A DNA stretch of 64,000 nucleotides from a virus. Under the pieces are notes generated by a model that saw nothing but the letters and a program-made list of their open reading frames with translations, had not been told where the DNA came from and made no database searches. The translations under genes and the position numbers were made by a program. Below, piece after piece: positions 8,359 to 15,878 of this stretch. Where the stretch lies: positions 1 to 64,000 of IMG/VR virus record IMGVR_UViG_3300044678_002325. The stretch is one strand, 5' to 3'. Position 1 is the stretch's first letter, and each line of letters begins with the position of its first letter.

Positions 8359-8850
8359 TTATACCAATTCTAAGTGATTTTCATCACAAAACCAATAGGG
8401 AACATCACGATTTTTCCAAGAAACAAAATCTTTTTTTGCCCCAATGTAATAGTTCCTATAAGATTGAATAACGTCTTTAACCTTATATTCGTCAGGCATT
8501 GCTTTGGGTGGTTCAGTGAAACCTTTGTCACAAATATTGACAAAATTTGTGACACACCACTCAATAACATCTTGGGATTTATGACGTTTTCCATATCTAT
8601 AAGTATACTCCTTACACAATTCCAATCCAAGTTCACATAGGTATAAATAGTTAGATAATGATTCTCTAACCCATATTGAACAAGGGTGATTTTTATGGGA
8701 TAATTTATAAGGGATATCCAATTTGGAATTAGTTACGTGGTGGGCAGAACATAACAATTGTGCCGTTTCCAAAATCATTTTAACAACGTGTTTGTCACAA
8801 TGGTATTTAGCACATTTGACAACATCATAATCCAAAAAGAAAATGTTCAT
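8359..8850 (-). CDS. conserved phage protein, CAKYHCDKHVVK family
   Basis: 163 residues. MNIFFLDYDVVKCAKYHCDK followed by HVVKMILETAQLLCSAHH is a strongly conserved start in a phage family with several His and Cys residues that may bind a metal. A second conserved block has HPCSIWVRES and EYTYRYGKRHKS. Members are sometimes annotated as pyrimidine-dimer glycosylases, but I see no basis for that here. Function unknown. Confidence 0.65.
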   Translation of the reverse strand: MNIFFLDYDVVKCAKYHCDKHVVKMILETAQLLCSAHHVTNSKLDIPYKLSHKNHPCSIWVRESLSNYLYLCELGLELCKEYTYRYGKRHKSQDVIEWCVTNFVNICDKGFTEPPKAMPDEYKVKDVIQSYRNYYIGAKKDFVSWKNRDVPYWFCDENHLELV

Positions 8851-8903
8851 TTTTATTTATGTTGAATGGTGAAAGGTTCTACTTTGGGTAATAAGGAATT
8901 TCA

Positions 8904-9494
8904 TCAAAATCCTTTTCCCTCAAGAGTTTTTAAAGCTTCCAAATAAACTTCTATTGCTTTCAAGTAAAGATCAAAATTTCCACCCCTCATATTCTTAAGT
9001 AACTCTTTTTTCTCTTGAAGATAAGTAACAGCGAAAGATTTATCATACTCAACAATAGATGAAAGGTTCTCAATCAAGTCAGCATATTTAACTGTTTGAC
9101 AATAAACGGGAATTCTCCCAAGCCTTTCGGCTTCCATAGTTTTTCTTTTGGTTCTATTGAGTTTAGGATAAACTTTTTTGGTGCAGGTGTTGGTTAAATG
9201 AATAATACCTGAAATAATCAACTCAGCACTTAAATAGGGATAACCAATCTCACTTAATTTTTTTCTTAAAGTGTCAATAGTACAAGGAGTATCTTCAAAT
9301 AAATCATGGCCTAACGATATTTCTATGGTAAATATTTCAGCATTACTAAAAGAATCTGATTTATATTTATTTACTAATTCCGCAACGGCTAATAGATGAG
9401 TCCAATAAGGTTCTCCCGTATATTTTCTCACTTGAGTGCCATGTTGTTCTTTGACAAACTCAAGAAATTTTTCTTGTTGTTCTGTTAATATCAT
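8904..9494 (-). CDS. HD-domain hydrolase, MESH1/SpoT-like
   Basis: 196 residues. HD-superfamily motifs in order: RKYTGEPYWTHLLAVAELV (His about 33), GHDLFEDT (His-Asp about 63-64) and KYADLIENLSS (Asp about 139), which match the ppGpp hydrolase domain of SpoT and the stand-alone MESH1 enzymes. No synthetase, TGS or ACT domain. It could remove alarmones or hydrolyse NADPH in the infected cell; substrate is inferred only. It lies 2 nt upstream of the receiver-like gene. Confidence 0.7.
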   Translation of the reverse strand: MILTEQQEKFLEFVKEQHGTQVRKYTGEPYWTHLLAVAELVNKYKSDSFSNAEIFTIEISLGHDLFEDTPCTIDTLRKKLSEIGYPYLSAELIISGIIHLTNTCTKKVYPKLNRTKRKTMEAERLGRIPVYCQTVKYADLIENLSSIVEYDKSFAVTYLQEKKELLKNMRGGNFDLYLKAIEVYLEALKTLEGKGF

Positions 9495-9496
9495 TT

Positions 9497-9919
9497 TTAT
9501 TTATCTTGAATGGTGAAAGGTTCTACTTTTAATTTTGCGGTTTGTTTTTTATCCATATATCTTAGGAAACGATTAACATAATTAACAATATTAGCAGCTC
9601 CAATAGGATTGGCTGAGTGAACATATACTTGAGGGAAAGGACTTGTAAAGTTGTCCATATATTGTCCAACCAACCATTTAACTGCGTCATATCCAGTTTT
9701 TTCTTCAATATTATCATAATCTAATATACCTTTATTCATTACATTTGTGTAATACTCTTCAACCGCAGTATCACCCAAATCGTGGTCAAATGAAATAACA
9801 TCGATATTCTCTAATCCTAACTCAGAAATCTTTTTGATGAATTGACCATAATTTCTAACAACAATCCAATCTTTGTCATTAGGAGTTCTTTTATCATCCA
9901 AATATATTTTGTATTTCAT
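9497..9919 (-). CDS. cyclic-phosphate-processing receiver domain protein (cREC)
   Basis: 140 residues with YLDDKRTP (about 7-13), ISFDHDLGD (about 42-50), GYDAVKWLV and YVHSANPIGAANI, the fingerprint of the stand-alone receiver-like domain predicted to process 2',3'-cyclic phosphate RNA ends. This fits with the RNA ligase 2.6 kb away: together they could trim and reseal cleaved tRNA. Activity of the family is predicted, not proven as far as I know. Confidence 0.7.
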   Translation of the reverse strand: MKYKIYLDDKRTPNDKDWIVVRNYGQFIKKISELGLENIDVISFDHDLGDTAVEEYYTNVMNKGILDYDNIEEKTGYDAVKWLVGQYMDNFTSPFPQVYVHSANPIGAANIVNYVNRFLRYMDKKQTAKLKVEPFTIQDK

Positions 9920-10070
9920 TTTTACTCTTGTTTTTACGTGAATATTGTTTTGAACTTTTGTGTACCTTAGTTACTGATACAAACCCATGTGGGTTATTCT
10001 CCAAATACACCAATCTAGCACCATTACCAATGGCATCAATTGTAACTTTAAGTTTATTCTTGGTTTTCAT
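9894..10070 (-). CDS. small basic protein
   Basis: 58 residues from ATG 10070 (a longer frame to 10136 has no better start). KLKVTIDAIGNGARLVYLEN then a Lys/Ser-rich tail. Overlaps the next gene by 26 nt. Unknown function. Confidence 0.5.
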   Translation of the reverse strand: MKTKNKLKVTIDAIGNGARLVYLENNPHGFVSVTKVHKSSKQYSRKNKSKNEIQNIFG

Positions 10071-10132
10071 AATATTAAGTTTTAAGTTGTTTTTATTATA
10101 ACCAAATAACTCAATCAAATGTTCCCAACAAT

Positions 10133-10381
10133 TCAATTTTTATTACAATCTTTTATTCCATCTTTATAACCTTGCAAATAAATTGAATCAACATTAATTA
10201 CCTTGTTTGATTTAATCTCAATTGGTTTTGGGGGTGTTTTTGGGATAATCATAAAACCAGTAATAAATAAAATAAACCCAAGAATAAATAAATAAATGCC
10301 TCGATTGTCTATAAAAGAGAAAGAACCAAAAAAGGCAAACAATCCAACAACCATAAAAAGTGAACCAAATAATAAATCCAT
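10133..10381 (-). CDS. small membrane protein
   Basis: 82 residues from ATG 10381; the upstream in-frame extension runs into tRNA-Leu and is rejected. Two membrane helices (about 2-22 and 28-46) and a short soluble tail. Unknown function. Confidence 0.6.
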   Translation of the reverse strand: MDLLFGSLFMVVGLFAFFGSFSFIDNRGIYLFILGFILFITGFMIIPKTPPKPIEIKSNKVINVDSIYLQGYKDGIKDCNKN

Positions 10382-10404
10382 AATTTCTTTTTTTAAAATG
10401 TTAG

Positions 10405-10487
10405 TACCCAAGGTGGGAGTCGAACCCACAAGTCATTATGACGATTGATCCTAAATCAATTGCGTTTGCCAATTCCGCCACTCAGGC
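10405..10487 (-). tRNA. tRNA-Leu(UAG)
   Basis: Anticodon loop TTTAGGA on an ATTGA/TCAAT stem, class II variable arm GTCATAATGAC, T loop TTCGACT, 7-bp acceptor with wobbles. Confidence 0.9.
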
Positions 10488-10562
10488 ATAAATAAATCTT
10501 TTATCTGGGAACTTCCGTATGACTGTCAAAATAGTCGGAGGTAAGTAAGATTTTACTTTACA

Positions 10563-10599
10563 ACATACATACCAGTTTTCTCTATGTATGTTTTTTTTA
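10563..10599. terminator. hairpin terminator
   Basis: ACATACATA/TATGTATGT stem followed by T8 on the plus strand; lies just past the end of the minus-strand 42-residue gene. The stretch 10490-10560 between it and tRNA-Leu holds only a short CCG/CGG hairpin that I cannot assign. Confidence 0.55.
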
Positions 10600-10725
10600 A
10601 AGGTTAAATCCAAATTTGATTAGATAAACCAATCCTAATACAATAAGTCCAAGCATTGCTGTTGAAAACATATACATTGCAAATTCTTTTTGTTTTTCTG
10701 TTTTACCTTGATTTTCATTTTTCAT
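10597..10725 (-). CDS. 42-residue membrane peptide
   Basis: MKNENQGKTEKQKEF then one membrane helix (about 17-37). Start overlaps the upstream stop as TAATG, so the pair is coupled. Unknown function. Confidence 0.6.
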   Translation of the reverse strand: MKNENQGKTEKQKEFAMYMFSTAMLGLIVLGLVYLIKFGFNL

Positions 10726-10964
10726 TATAAAAATTTTTGATAGTCTATAAAATTTTTTTCAATCCACATTTTTCCAGTTACTTCATTATCTTCTTTTTTA
10801 CTTTTTTCATAAATTTCAGACATTACATATCTTTCATTTTGTAACTCATCCCAAAGATAAGAAATAACTATGTTTAATTTTCTTTTTTCCTCTGTCTCAT
10901 GTTTAGCTTCTCTAGCAAGTTTTTCAACTCTGTCTATAACATTTTGAAGGGGTGTGTTTTTCAT
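10725..10964 (-). CDS. hypothetical helical protein
   Basis: 79 residues from ATG 10964; the longer in-frame start at 10991 would overlap the upstream gene by 26 nt. Charged and helical, no recognised domain. Confidence 0.55.
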   Translation of the reverse strand: MKNTPLQNVIDRVEKLAREAKHETEEKRKLNIVISYLWDELQNERYVMSEIYEKSKKEDNEVTGKMWIEKNFIDYQKFL

Positions 10965-10965
10965 A

Positions 10966-11151
10966 TTAATCATTTTTTTTATCATTATCAAGTTCTAACT
11001 GACTTTCACTAAATATATGTAACATACCATTATCAATTAATTCTGCAACAATTCTTGTTTCACCAGATGTGGTTTGGAATACCGCAACAACTATACCTGG
11101 GAATTTGTAACCTTTCGGTTTGTAAACTTTGTCTCCTACTTTAAATTTCAT
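10966..11151 (-). CDS. small SH3-like protein
   Basis: 61 residues, MKFKVGDKVYKPKGYKFPG start typical of small KOW/SH3-like barrels common in phages. Ends 2 nt before the next start. Confidence 0.6.
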   Translation of the reverse strand: MKFKVGDKVYKPKGYKFPGIVVAVFQTTSGETRIVAELIDNGMLHIFSESQLELDNDKKND

Positions 11152-11177
11152 AATTTTTTTTTAAATAATATAATGAT

Positions 11178-11513
11178 TTATTTGTAAGATGAAAAATATT
11201 TTTCAGTGTAATGTTTTAGAATACCATCACTGTTGGTGTATTTGGTATTAATTGTATTACTGAAGAAAAAACTATTATCATCCAATATAAGCAAGTGTTC
11301 GTCTCTAATGGACTCAAAATTTGTTAATCCATCTGTGTTGAATTGATTAACACGACTTTTAAAATTCTCCAATTTTTCTTTAATACAATTTAAATCAATA
11401 TTTGGAAAAAGATATGTTAATCGTGTCAATGAATTTGGATAGATGAATTGTAGTTTTGAATCTTCTTTAAGAAAGATTAAAATACCAACATTTACTTGTT
11501 CATCCAATACCAC
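11178..11513 (-). CDS. DUF3037-like protein with uncertain start
   Basis: 111 residues from a GTG at 11513. EQVNVGILIF (about 5-14) fits the DUF3037 family. In-frame codons upstream of the GTG read AEYSLLKFRPSV, which also matches the family N terminus, but no ATG, GTG or TTG occurs before the stop at about 11570. Either a rare start codon is used or the 5' end was lost next to tRNA-Arg. Family call is moderate. Confidence 0.55.
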   Translation of the reverse strand: MVLDEQVNVGILIFLKEDSKLQFIYPNSLTRLTYLFPNIDLNCIKEKLENFKSRVNQFNTDGLTNFESIRDEHLLILDDNSFFFSNTINTKYTNSDGILKHYTEKYFSSYK

Positions 11514-11625
11514 TGAAGGTCGGAATTTTAATAAACTATATTCTGCGTTTTTGAAGGTCGTTAGATTTTAATTTAAGTTATCAATTTACATAGAAATAGA
11601 ACTCTTGTACTTCTTTAAAATTTAG

Positions 11626-11698
11626 TACACCCAACAGGATTCGAACCTGTAACCTATTGCTTAGAAGGCAATTGCTCTTCCAGTTGAGCTATGGGTGC
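11626..11698 (-). tRNA. tRNA-Arg(UCU)
   Basis: Stem TTGC/GCAA with loop CTTCTAA, T loop TTCGAAT, acceptor GCACCCA/TGGGTGT. Confidence 0.92.
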
Positions 11699-11710
11699 TA
11701 ATATATATTG

Positions 11711-11824
11711 TAGTCAAGATAGGATTTGAACCTATACGACCCTTCACATTTCTGTTGCATCGGTCTTTCTTATGGGACAAACGTACACCATCTTACTTAG
11801 CGTCTTCCATTCCGCCACTTGACC
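11711..11824 (-). ncRNA. tRNA-like element A (114 nt)
   Basis: Acceptor GGTCAAG/CTTGACT, Leu-type D arm GCG...CGC and T arm ATAGG-TTCAAAT-CCTAT are intact. About 65 nt lie between D and T arms instead of a 17-nt anticodon arm plus variable loop, with no 5-bp stem carrying a 7-nt loop. A GACC/GGTC helix is possible. Not a standard tRNA; could be an intron-bearing tRNA-Leu or a tRNA-mimicking RNA. Confidence 0.6.
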
Positions 11825-11926
11825 ATATTAATTAAAACATCTTGTTCAGGGTAGGTAGGAGCCCGTTACCTTTAATCTGAACCTCTTTGCCATCATTTTC
11901 TTTACGAGTTGATGTTTTAAATGTTG

Positions 11927-11996
11927 TAGTCCTGACAGGATTCGAACCCGCACAATGATTTTTTTCTCAAGCGTTTTCCAATTTCGCCACAGGACT
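11927..11996 (-). ncRNA. tRNA-like element B (70 nt)
   Basis: Perfect acceptor AGTCCTG/CAGGACT with A discriminator, D arm GCG...CGC and T arm with TTCGAAT. Only 19 nt, mostly A, lie between D and T arms, too few for an anticodon arm plus variable loop. Founder-type member of the AGTCCTG family (B to G). Confidence 0.6.
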
Positions 11997-12104
11997 ATTG
12001 TCTCACAAAATTACGATTTGCTTTTCTAATTTCCAAATCTTTTTTAAACTTTTTTTATTTTAAGATGAAAGTAATATCCCATTTTTTAGTATCTAAGTAT
12101 TTAA

Positions 12105-12371
12105 TTAAAATTCAAGTTCTTTGATTGAATAATCTGGATATCTTGTTTGGCCAAACTCATCAATCAACATTATATTTATATGAGTACAACCTTTCTTTTT
12201 GGCTGTGGTCAAATTTTCTTCAGTCAGATTAACCAAATTAACACCCCACATTTTTATCCATCCCTCATTTGGATTAAATACCTCATTGATTAGTATATCA
12301 GTTGAGTTGGGATAAGATTTCAATACCTTGTTAATACAAGTGAAGTTTTTTTCTAAAGGATTAGTTATCAT
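12105..12371 (-). CDS. hypothetical protein
   Basis: 88 residues, soluble, no known motif. Stands alone between tRNA-like elements. Confidence 0.55.
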   Translation of the reverse strand: MITNPLEKNFTCINKVLKSYPNSTDILINEVFNPNEGWIKMWGVNLVNLTEENLTTAKKKGCTHINIMLIDEFGQTRYPDYSIKELEF

Positions 12372-12462
12372 TTTGATTTTTTTTGTGTGTTAATATTCAA
12401 CTTACATTACTATAAACCTTTTTACCTATCATTTAGTTCCAAAGGTTAGAATTATTTTTTAA

Positions 12463-12607
12463 TAGTCCTGACAGGATTCGAACCTGTATTTACAACAACG
12501 CCAATCTGACACATCCGTGCCAGTAGAGGAATTGAACCTCTATATTGTAACCCCCTTTGGTCTAAGTGGATTTGCACCACAGCGTCTTTACATTCCGCCA
12601 CAAGACT
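12463..12607 (-). ncRNA. tRNA-like element C (145 nt), possible fused tRNAs
   Basis: Acceptor AGTCTTG/CAGGACT, Leu-type D arm, T arm ACAGG-TTCGAAT-CCTGT. Inside lies a second T-arm-like hairpin TAGAGG-TTCAATT-CCTCTA and a hairpin TGTGG/CCACT with loop TGCAAAT that lacks U33. It looks like a tRNA-Leu body whose 3' part has been replaced or extended by a second tRNA 3' half. Confidence 0.55.
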
Positions 12608-12708
12608 GAGTAAAAGAATACGCTTCTGGGGCTTCACCAGCCTTCTATATTCATGTACCTCTCAGTTAAGAGTCAGTACTGAGCTTTTTTTCTTTGCGTA
12701 TTCCTTTG

Positions 12709-12780
12709 TAGTCCTGACAGGATTCGAACCCATACTCTCTCATCCATACATGAGGCCTTTACCAATTTGGCTACAGGACT
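12709..12780 (-). ncRNA. tRNA-like element D (72 nt)
   Basis: Acceptor AGTCCTG/CAGGACT, D arm GCC/GGC, T arm with TTCGAAT. The anticodon position has a CTCAT/ATGAG stem with a 6-nt loop GTATGG and no proper U33-anticodon. Closest of the family to a tRNA but not decodable. Confidence 0.55.
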
Positions 12781-12790
12781 AAATTCCACT

Positions 12791-12958
12791 TTAAATTACA
12801 AACAAAATTACGTATAACAAAATTAATCCCAACAATGCTAAATCAAAATAAATAAAAGTTTTACTAAACTTTATTTCATCTCTCATATGTTCAAGTTTTT
12901 CATTGTTGAGTTTTAATTGCTCTTGTAAAATTTGAAGTTTTGTTTCTAAATCACTCAT
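12791..12958 (-). CDS. 55-residue tail-anchored coiled-coil peptide
   Basis: MSDLETKLQILQEQLK begins a coiled coil (1-30), followed by a C-terminal membrane helix (about 36-55). Sits between tRNA-like elements D and E. Unknown function. Confidence 0.6.
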   Translation of the reverse strand: MSDLETKLQILQEQLKLNNEKLEHMRDEIKFSKTFIYFDLALLGLILLYVILFVI

Positions 12959-12993
12959 AATTAAAATTTAAGTTTGTTAAAAAATTTATTTTG

Positions 12994-13064
12994 TAGTCCT
13001 GACAGGATTCGAACCCGCATCCCCCTCTGTTAGGATTCGTGACTTACCATTTGCCTACAAGACT
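12994..13064 (-). ncRNA. tRNA-like element E (71 nt)
   Basis: Acceptor AGTCTTG/CAGGACT, short D arm, T arm GCGGG-TTCGAAT-CCTGT. The 22 nt between the arms only allow an ATCC/GGAT-type stem with a 9-10 nt loop, not a standard anticodon arm. Confidence 0.55.
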
Positions 13065-13069
13065 TAATT

Positions 13070-13333
13070 TTAATCTAAACTATCTAATCCCATACAATAT
13101 CTTATGAATCTTTGTTCACCATCTTCTGTCTTATATTTGTATTCGCCTTCATAAATTGTATAATAACCTCTGTCATCAAATGGTTCAAAACCGATATACT
13201 CAACACTTTCATCAACTATAGGACCTTCAACACCCATATATTGATTCAAAAGTAATTCAGTTTTTTCAATACTACTTGCAGTTAGAATAGGCATTCTATC
13301 GTTGCTATCCAAGATTACATAAATAAGTGTCAT
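13070..13333 (-). CDS. hypothetical protein, paralogue of 22241-22486
   Basis: 87 residues from ATG 13333 (a TTG 9 nt upstream is possible). Shares LLxxYMG, EYIxFEP, a Tyr-rich strand and RFIxYCMxxD with the 22241-22486 product, so the two are duplicated copies that flank the tRNA region. No known domain. Confidence 0.6.
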   Translation of the reverse strand: MTLIYVILDSNDRMPILTASSIEKTELLLNQYMGVEGPIVDESVEYIGFEPFDDRGYYTIYEGEYKYKTEDGEQRFIRYCMGLDSLD

Positions 13334-13351
13334 AATATTCAAAGTTTTAAA

Positions 13352-13582
13352 TTAAAAATATTTTCTCAAATAATATTCATATGTATCACGACTTGGAGCT
13401 GTGTTATTTTCATCAAGATGAAGAAACATATACCCTTTATAAGCGTTAGATTCATGTAAGATTTTCTCAAGTATAGTAATTATACCATTCTTTTCTTCCA
13501 TTGTGTAATTTGGATTCACCAATTGTTTGTTAGCGAAGTCTTTGATGTACTCAACTTGGATTGTTTTTTTCTCTTTAGCCAT
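13352..13582 (-). CDS. hypothetical protein
   Basis: 76 residues, charged, no recognised motif. Upstream TTGTCT-N17-CATAAT resembles a sigma70-type promoter. Confidence 0.55.
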   Translation of the reverse strand: MAKEKKTIQVEYIKDFANKQLVNPNYTMEEKNGIITILEKILHESNAYKGYMFLHLDENNTAPSRDTYEYYLRKYF

Positions 13583-13917
13583 TGTGATTATGTGTTTCAG
13601 TGATTAATAAGACAAAGATAGTTGTTCTTCCTGAATTATTCACTTTTTACTATGTTTTTTTTTAAAAAATTTTGGGGTATCTTCCAAGTTAGCTACACTT
13701 TTTCAATACCCCCTCATCCTGTAGAAACGGACTAGTGTTTTTTGCCTTTTGTAGAAAATGCGAGTGACTATCTCGTGTAAACCGCCAACAATCTGGTCTT
13801 GGCAACCCTGGTTATAGTGACATATTAACCATAATACGTGGTTAGGTTAACATATTAACCAAATACGGCAATTGAGGCTTGCAGACCACCCAATCTATCT
13901 ACATCAATTGGGATTTT
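13583..13917. other. 335-nt intergenic region, no gene seen
   Basis: No ORF above 25 codons that I would trust on either strand. It holds a GGGGTAT/ATACCCC inverted repeat (13673-13713) and the direct repeats at 13820-13867. Could encode a structured RNA or a control region; I cannot identify it. Confidence 0.4.
13820..13867. repeat. tandem direct repeat, possible operator
   Basis: ACATATTAACCATAATACG and ACATATTAACCAAATACG start 30 bp apart (about three helical turns), each containing TTAACC. Spacing suits cooperative protein binding. Confidence 0.5.
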
Positions 13918-14003
13918 TGGAGCCGTTTGTCAGATTCGAACTGACGTGTCCTAACGGAACTGGGTTACAAATCCAGTGCAATCAACCACTATGCGAAAAC
14001 GGC
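13918..14003 (-). tRNA. tRNA-Thr(UGU) with long variable arm
   Basis: Loop TTTGTAA on CTGGA/CCCAG (A-C top pair), acceptor GCCGTTT/AAACGGC, encoded CCA. Variable region is 14 nt with a TCC/GGA stem, class II size, unusual for Thr. Confidence 0.75.
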
Positions 14004-14009
14004 AAATAA

Positions 14010-14261
14010 TTATCTTCTTTTATAAACATAGGTTATTGTATCCCCTATTTCATATACATCACTTCTTCTTGTCATTATCAATTCATCACAATCGGTTTTA
14101 TAATTATATCTTTTACCAAATTCAATTGTGGATGGAGATTCTGTAATATACATCGTATCAATTACACACTTCTTAACAATATCACCAGGTTCTATTGTGG
14201 GGTGTTTGTTACAGGATACAAAGATAGTGATTAAAGTTGAAAACCAAAATATTTTTTTCAT
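14010..14261 (-). CDS. small lipoprotein
   Basis: 83 residues, signal peptide with lipobox IFVSC (Cys about 17), then a soluble domain with four strands by pattern. Overlaps the SGNH hydrolase stop by ATGA, so both exported proteins are made together. Function unknown. Confidence 0.7.
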   Translation of the reverse strand: MKKIFWFSTLITIFVSCNKHPTIEPGDIVKKCVIDTMYITESPSTIEFGKRYNYKTDCDELIMTRRSDVYEIGDTITYVYKRR

Positions 14262-14863
14262 TTTTCCATATTATTTATAACCCAAGTAGAAAATTTCTTA
14301 TGTCCAGAAGGTGCAAAGTGAATCCCATCCCAAGTATCACTATAAAACATTGTAGTGTCCATAGGAATTATTTTACAATTCTTTAATCCAGTTTTTTCTT
14401 TAACCATTAGTTTTTGAAACTCAATGTATCTTCCAACACATCTCTTGGTTGTTTCTGCGTCATACACAGTCTTTGTTGTTACTTGAGCTGGATTAAAACC
14501 CACAATTACAATAGGTTCAATTCCTCTTCTATTACAACTATCAACCATCATCTGAATGTTATTCACCGCCCCTTGTAAATCTACCATAGAAAACGCATCA
14601 TTACATCCACCATAAATGAATACCTGAGAGAAAGCTGAATCTTTTTTAAAACAAGCATTCATTGTCGTTCTCATATAATCCGTTCTAACACCACCTTTTG
14701 CTAGGTTGAGACTTTGATATCCAAAATGTTTTGAAACTTGATCCTGCCACCCACCAGGAGCACAGGTTAAACTATCACCGATATATAATACCCTACGTGG
14801 GGGTGTATATGACCAAGATGTCAATAATACAAATAATACTAAAAATACTAAAAATTTTTTCAT
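14258..14863 (-). CDS. exported SGNH/GDSL hydrolase
   Basis: 201 residues: signal peptide (1-19), block I GDSLT with nucleophile Ser about 31, block II Gly in KGG about 57-58, block III GGCND with Asn about 88, and block V DGIHF with Asp about 179 and His about 182. All catalytic positions are present. SGNH enzymes de-esterify carbohydrates or lipids; here it would act in the periplasm or at the surface, possibly on O-acetylated glycans. Substrate unknown. Confidence 0.8.
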   Translation of the reverse strand: MKKFLVFLVLFVLLTSWSYTPPRRVLYIGDSLTCAPGGWQDQVSKHFGYQSLNLAKGGVRTDYMRTTMNACFKKDSAFSQVFIYGGCNDAFSMVDLQGAVNNIQMMVDSCNRRGIEPIVIVGFNPAQVTTKTVYDAETTKRCVGRYIEFQKLMVKEKTGLKNCKIIPMDTTMFYSDTWDGIHFAPSGHKKFSTWVINNMEK

Positions 14864-14892
14864 AAATTAAATTTAAAACAACGTTTATTTTT

Positions 14893-14969
14893 TGGTGGAG
14901 GATGTCGGCTTTGCTCCGACCACCTCTTGTGTGCAAAACAAGTGCTCTTGCTGAATGAGCTAATCCCCC
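14893..14969 (-). tRNA. tRNA-Ala(UGC) with aberrant D and T loops
   Basis: Stem CTTGT/ACAAG with loop TTTGCAC, acceptor GGGGGAT/ATCCTCC with G3-U70, encoded CCA. T loop is AGCAAAG instead of TTCRANN and the D loop ATTCAGCAA lacks GG, so the normal elbow pairs cannot form. Confidence 0.8.
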
Positions 14970-15042
14970 TTTTTGTATTATGTAATTGTGCTTAAATTTT
15001 AGACGTAAGGAAGCTATACACCAACCGACTTACTTTCTCCTA

Positions 15043-15255
15043 TTACATAATTTTTCTCCATAATCCACCAGCCAAACATTTGAAATCATCAAAACTTGTT
15101 ACTCTGATTGGGAAATCTTCATATTTCCATCTTTTACAAGTTATATGAATTTTACCAGTTATAAAGTCTTTTGTTAAGAAGGTATATAAACCATCACGAG
15201 ACTTAATATGGATTTTATCCCCAGTTCTAAGATTTCTAAATTCAGACTGATTCAT
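15043..15255 (-). CDS. small SH3-like protein
   Basis: 70 residues, LRTGDKIHIKSRDGLYTFL start and alternating strands; no further recognition. The 70 nt downstream of it carry an inverted repeat TTATGTAAT/ATTACATAA around a GTAAG/CTTAC hairpin, perhaps a small RNA. Confidence 0.55.
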   Translation of the reverse strand: MNQSEFRNLRTGDKIHIKSRDGLYTFLTKDFITGKIHITCKRWKYEDFPIRVTSFDDFKCLAGGLWRKIM

Positions 15256-15271
15256 AATGAATTTTTAAATT

Positions 15272-15346
15272 TGGAGCAGTAAGCGAGACTCGAACTCGCA
15301 ACATCTTGTTTGGAAGACAAGAACTCTACCATTGAGCTATTACTGC
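15272..15346 (-). tRNA. tRNA-Gly(UCC)
   Basis: Stem CTTGT/ACAAG with loop CTTCCAA, acceptor GCAGTAA/TTACTGC, U discriminator, encoded CCA. Confidence 0.93.
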
Positions 15347-15354
15347 AATAAGAG

Positions 15355-15440
15355 TGGGTGCCGAGGGATTCGAACCCCCAAGTTTAGCACGTGGCAACTG
15401 ATTTACAGTCAGCATCCTTCACCAATTTGGATAGACACCC
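15355..15440 (-). tRNA. tRNA-Tyr(GUA)
   Basis: Loop CTGTAAA on CTGA/TCAG, class II variable arm, acceptor GGGTGTC/GGCACCC, T loop TTCGAAT. Confidence 0.92.
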
Positions 15441-15712
15441 TTTTACAACTTACAAGTTCTACTACAAATAGAACTTAACCCAAATGGTCGACATTTCAAT
15501 CGTAAAGTTTTCAACCCGTTACACAGGTGTTCACTTATTTAAGTCCACCTAACACTAATATTATGTAGTCAGATTCCCAACCTGTTAATTTAATACCCAT
15601 TTGTAGTGCAAGTATTATAAAACTACTATATTAGACGCTACTCAACTTCCATTAGATTGCTTTAGTTCGATTATTTTACTAATCAGTTACCGCCATTAGT
15701 TAAGTTGTTTAG
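15441..15712. other. 272-nt intergenic region between tRNAs
   Basis: No convincing gene. On the minus strand an 8-bp hairpin AAGTTCTA/TAGAACTT lies near 15453-15475, and a 21-codon ORF beginning MGIKLTGWES is too short to trust. Nothing else recognised. Confidence 0.4.
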
Positions 15713-15787
15713 TTGCAAGAGTGGGAGTCGAACCCACATGGTACGGCTTATGAGACCGAGCTGGAACCACCTCCAGTCCATCTTGCA
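15713..15787 (-). tRNA. tRNA-Met(CAU), copy 1
   Basis: Loop CTCATAA, perfect 7-bp acceptor TGCAAGA/TCTTGCA, T arm GTGGG-TTCGACT-CCCAC. Could be elongator Met or the Ile(CAU) precursor. Confidence 0.85.
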
Positions 15788-15796
15788 ATTTGTTTG

Positions 15797-15868
15797 ACGC
15801 AAGGGTGGGAATCGAACCCACAGCTTCTAGGTTATGAGCCTAGCGGACGACCGTTGCCCTTCCTTGCA
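15797..15868 (-). tRNA. tRNA-Met(CAU), copy 2
   Basis: Stem CTAGG/CCTAG with loop CTCATAA, T arm GTGGG-TTCGATT-CCCAC, acceptor TGCAAGG/CCTTGCG with a non-Watson-Crick first pair, a feature that would suit an initiator tRNA. Confidence 0.85.
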
Positions 15869-15878
15869 TAATGTTTTG

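Noticed and set aside
8359-8850. Annotation as pyrimidine-dimer glycosylase
   Set aside because: It shares no recognisable motif with T4 DenV; only the conserved CAKYHCDKHVVK family signature is visible.
12452-12637. A 61-codon ORF in the tRNA region
   Set aside because: It is made of tRNA-like element C sequence read in one frame.
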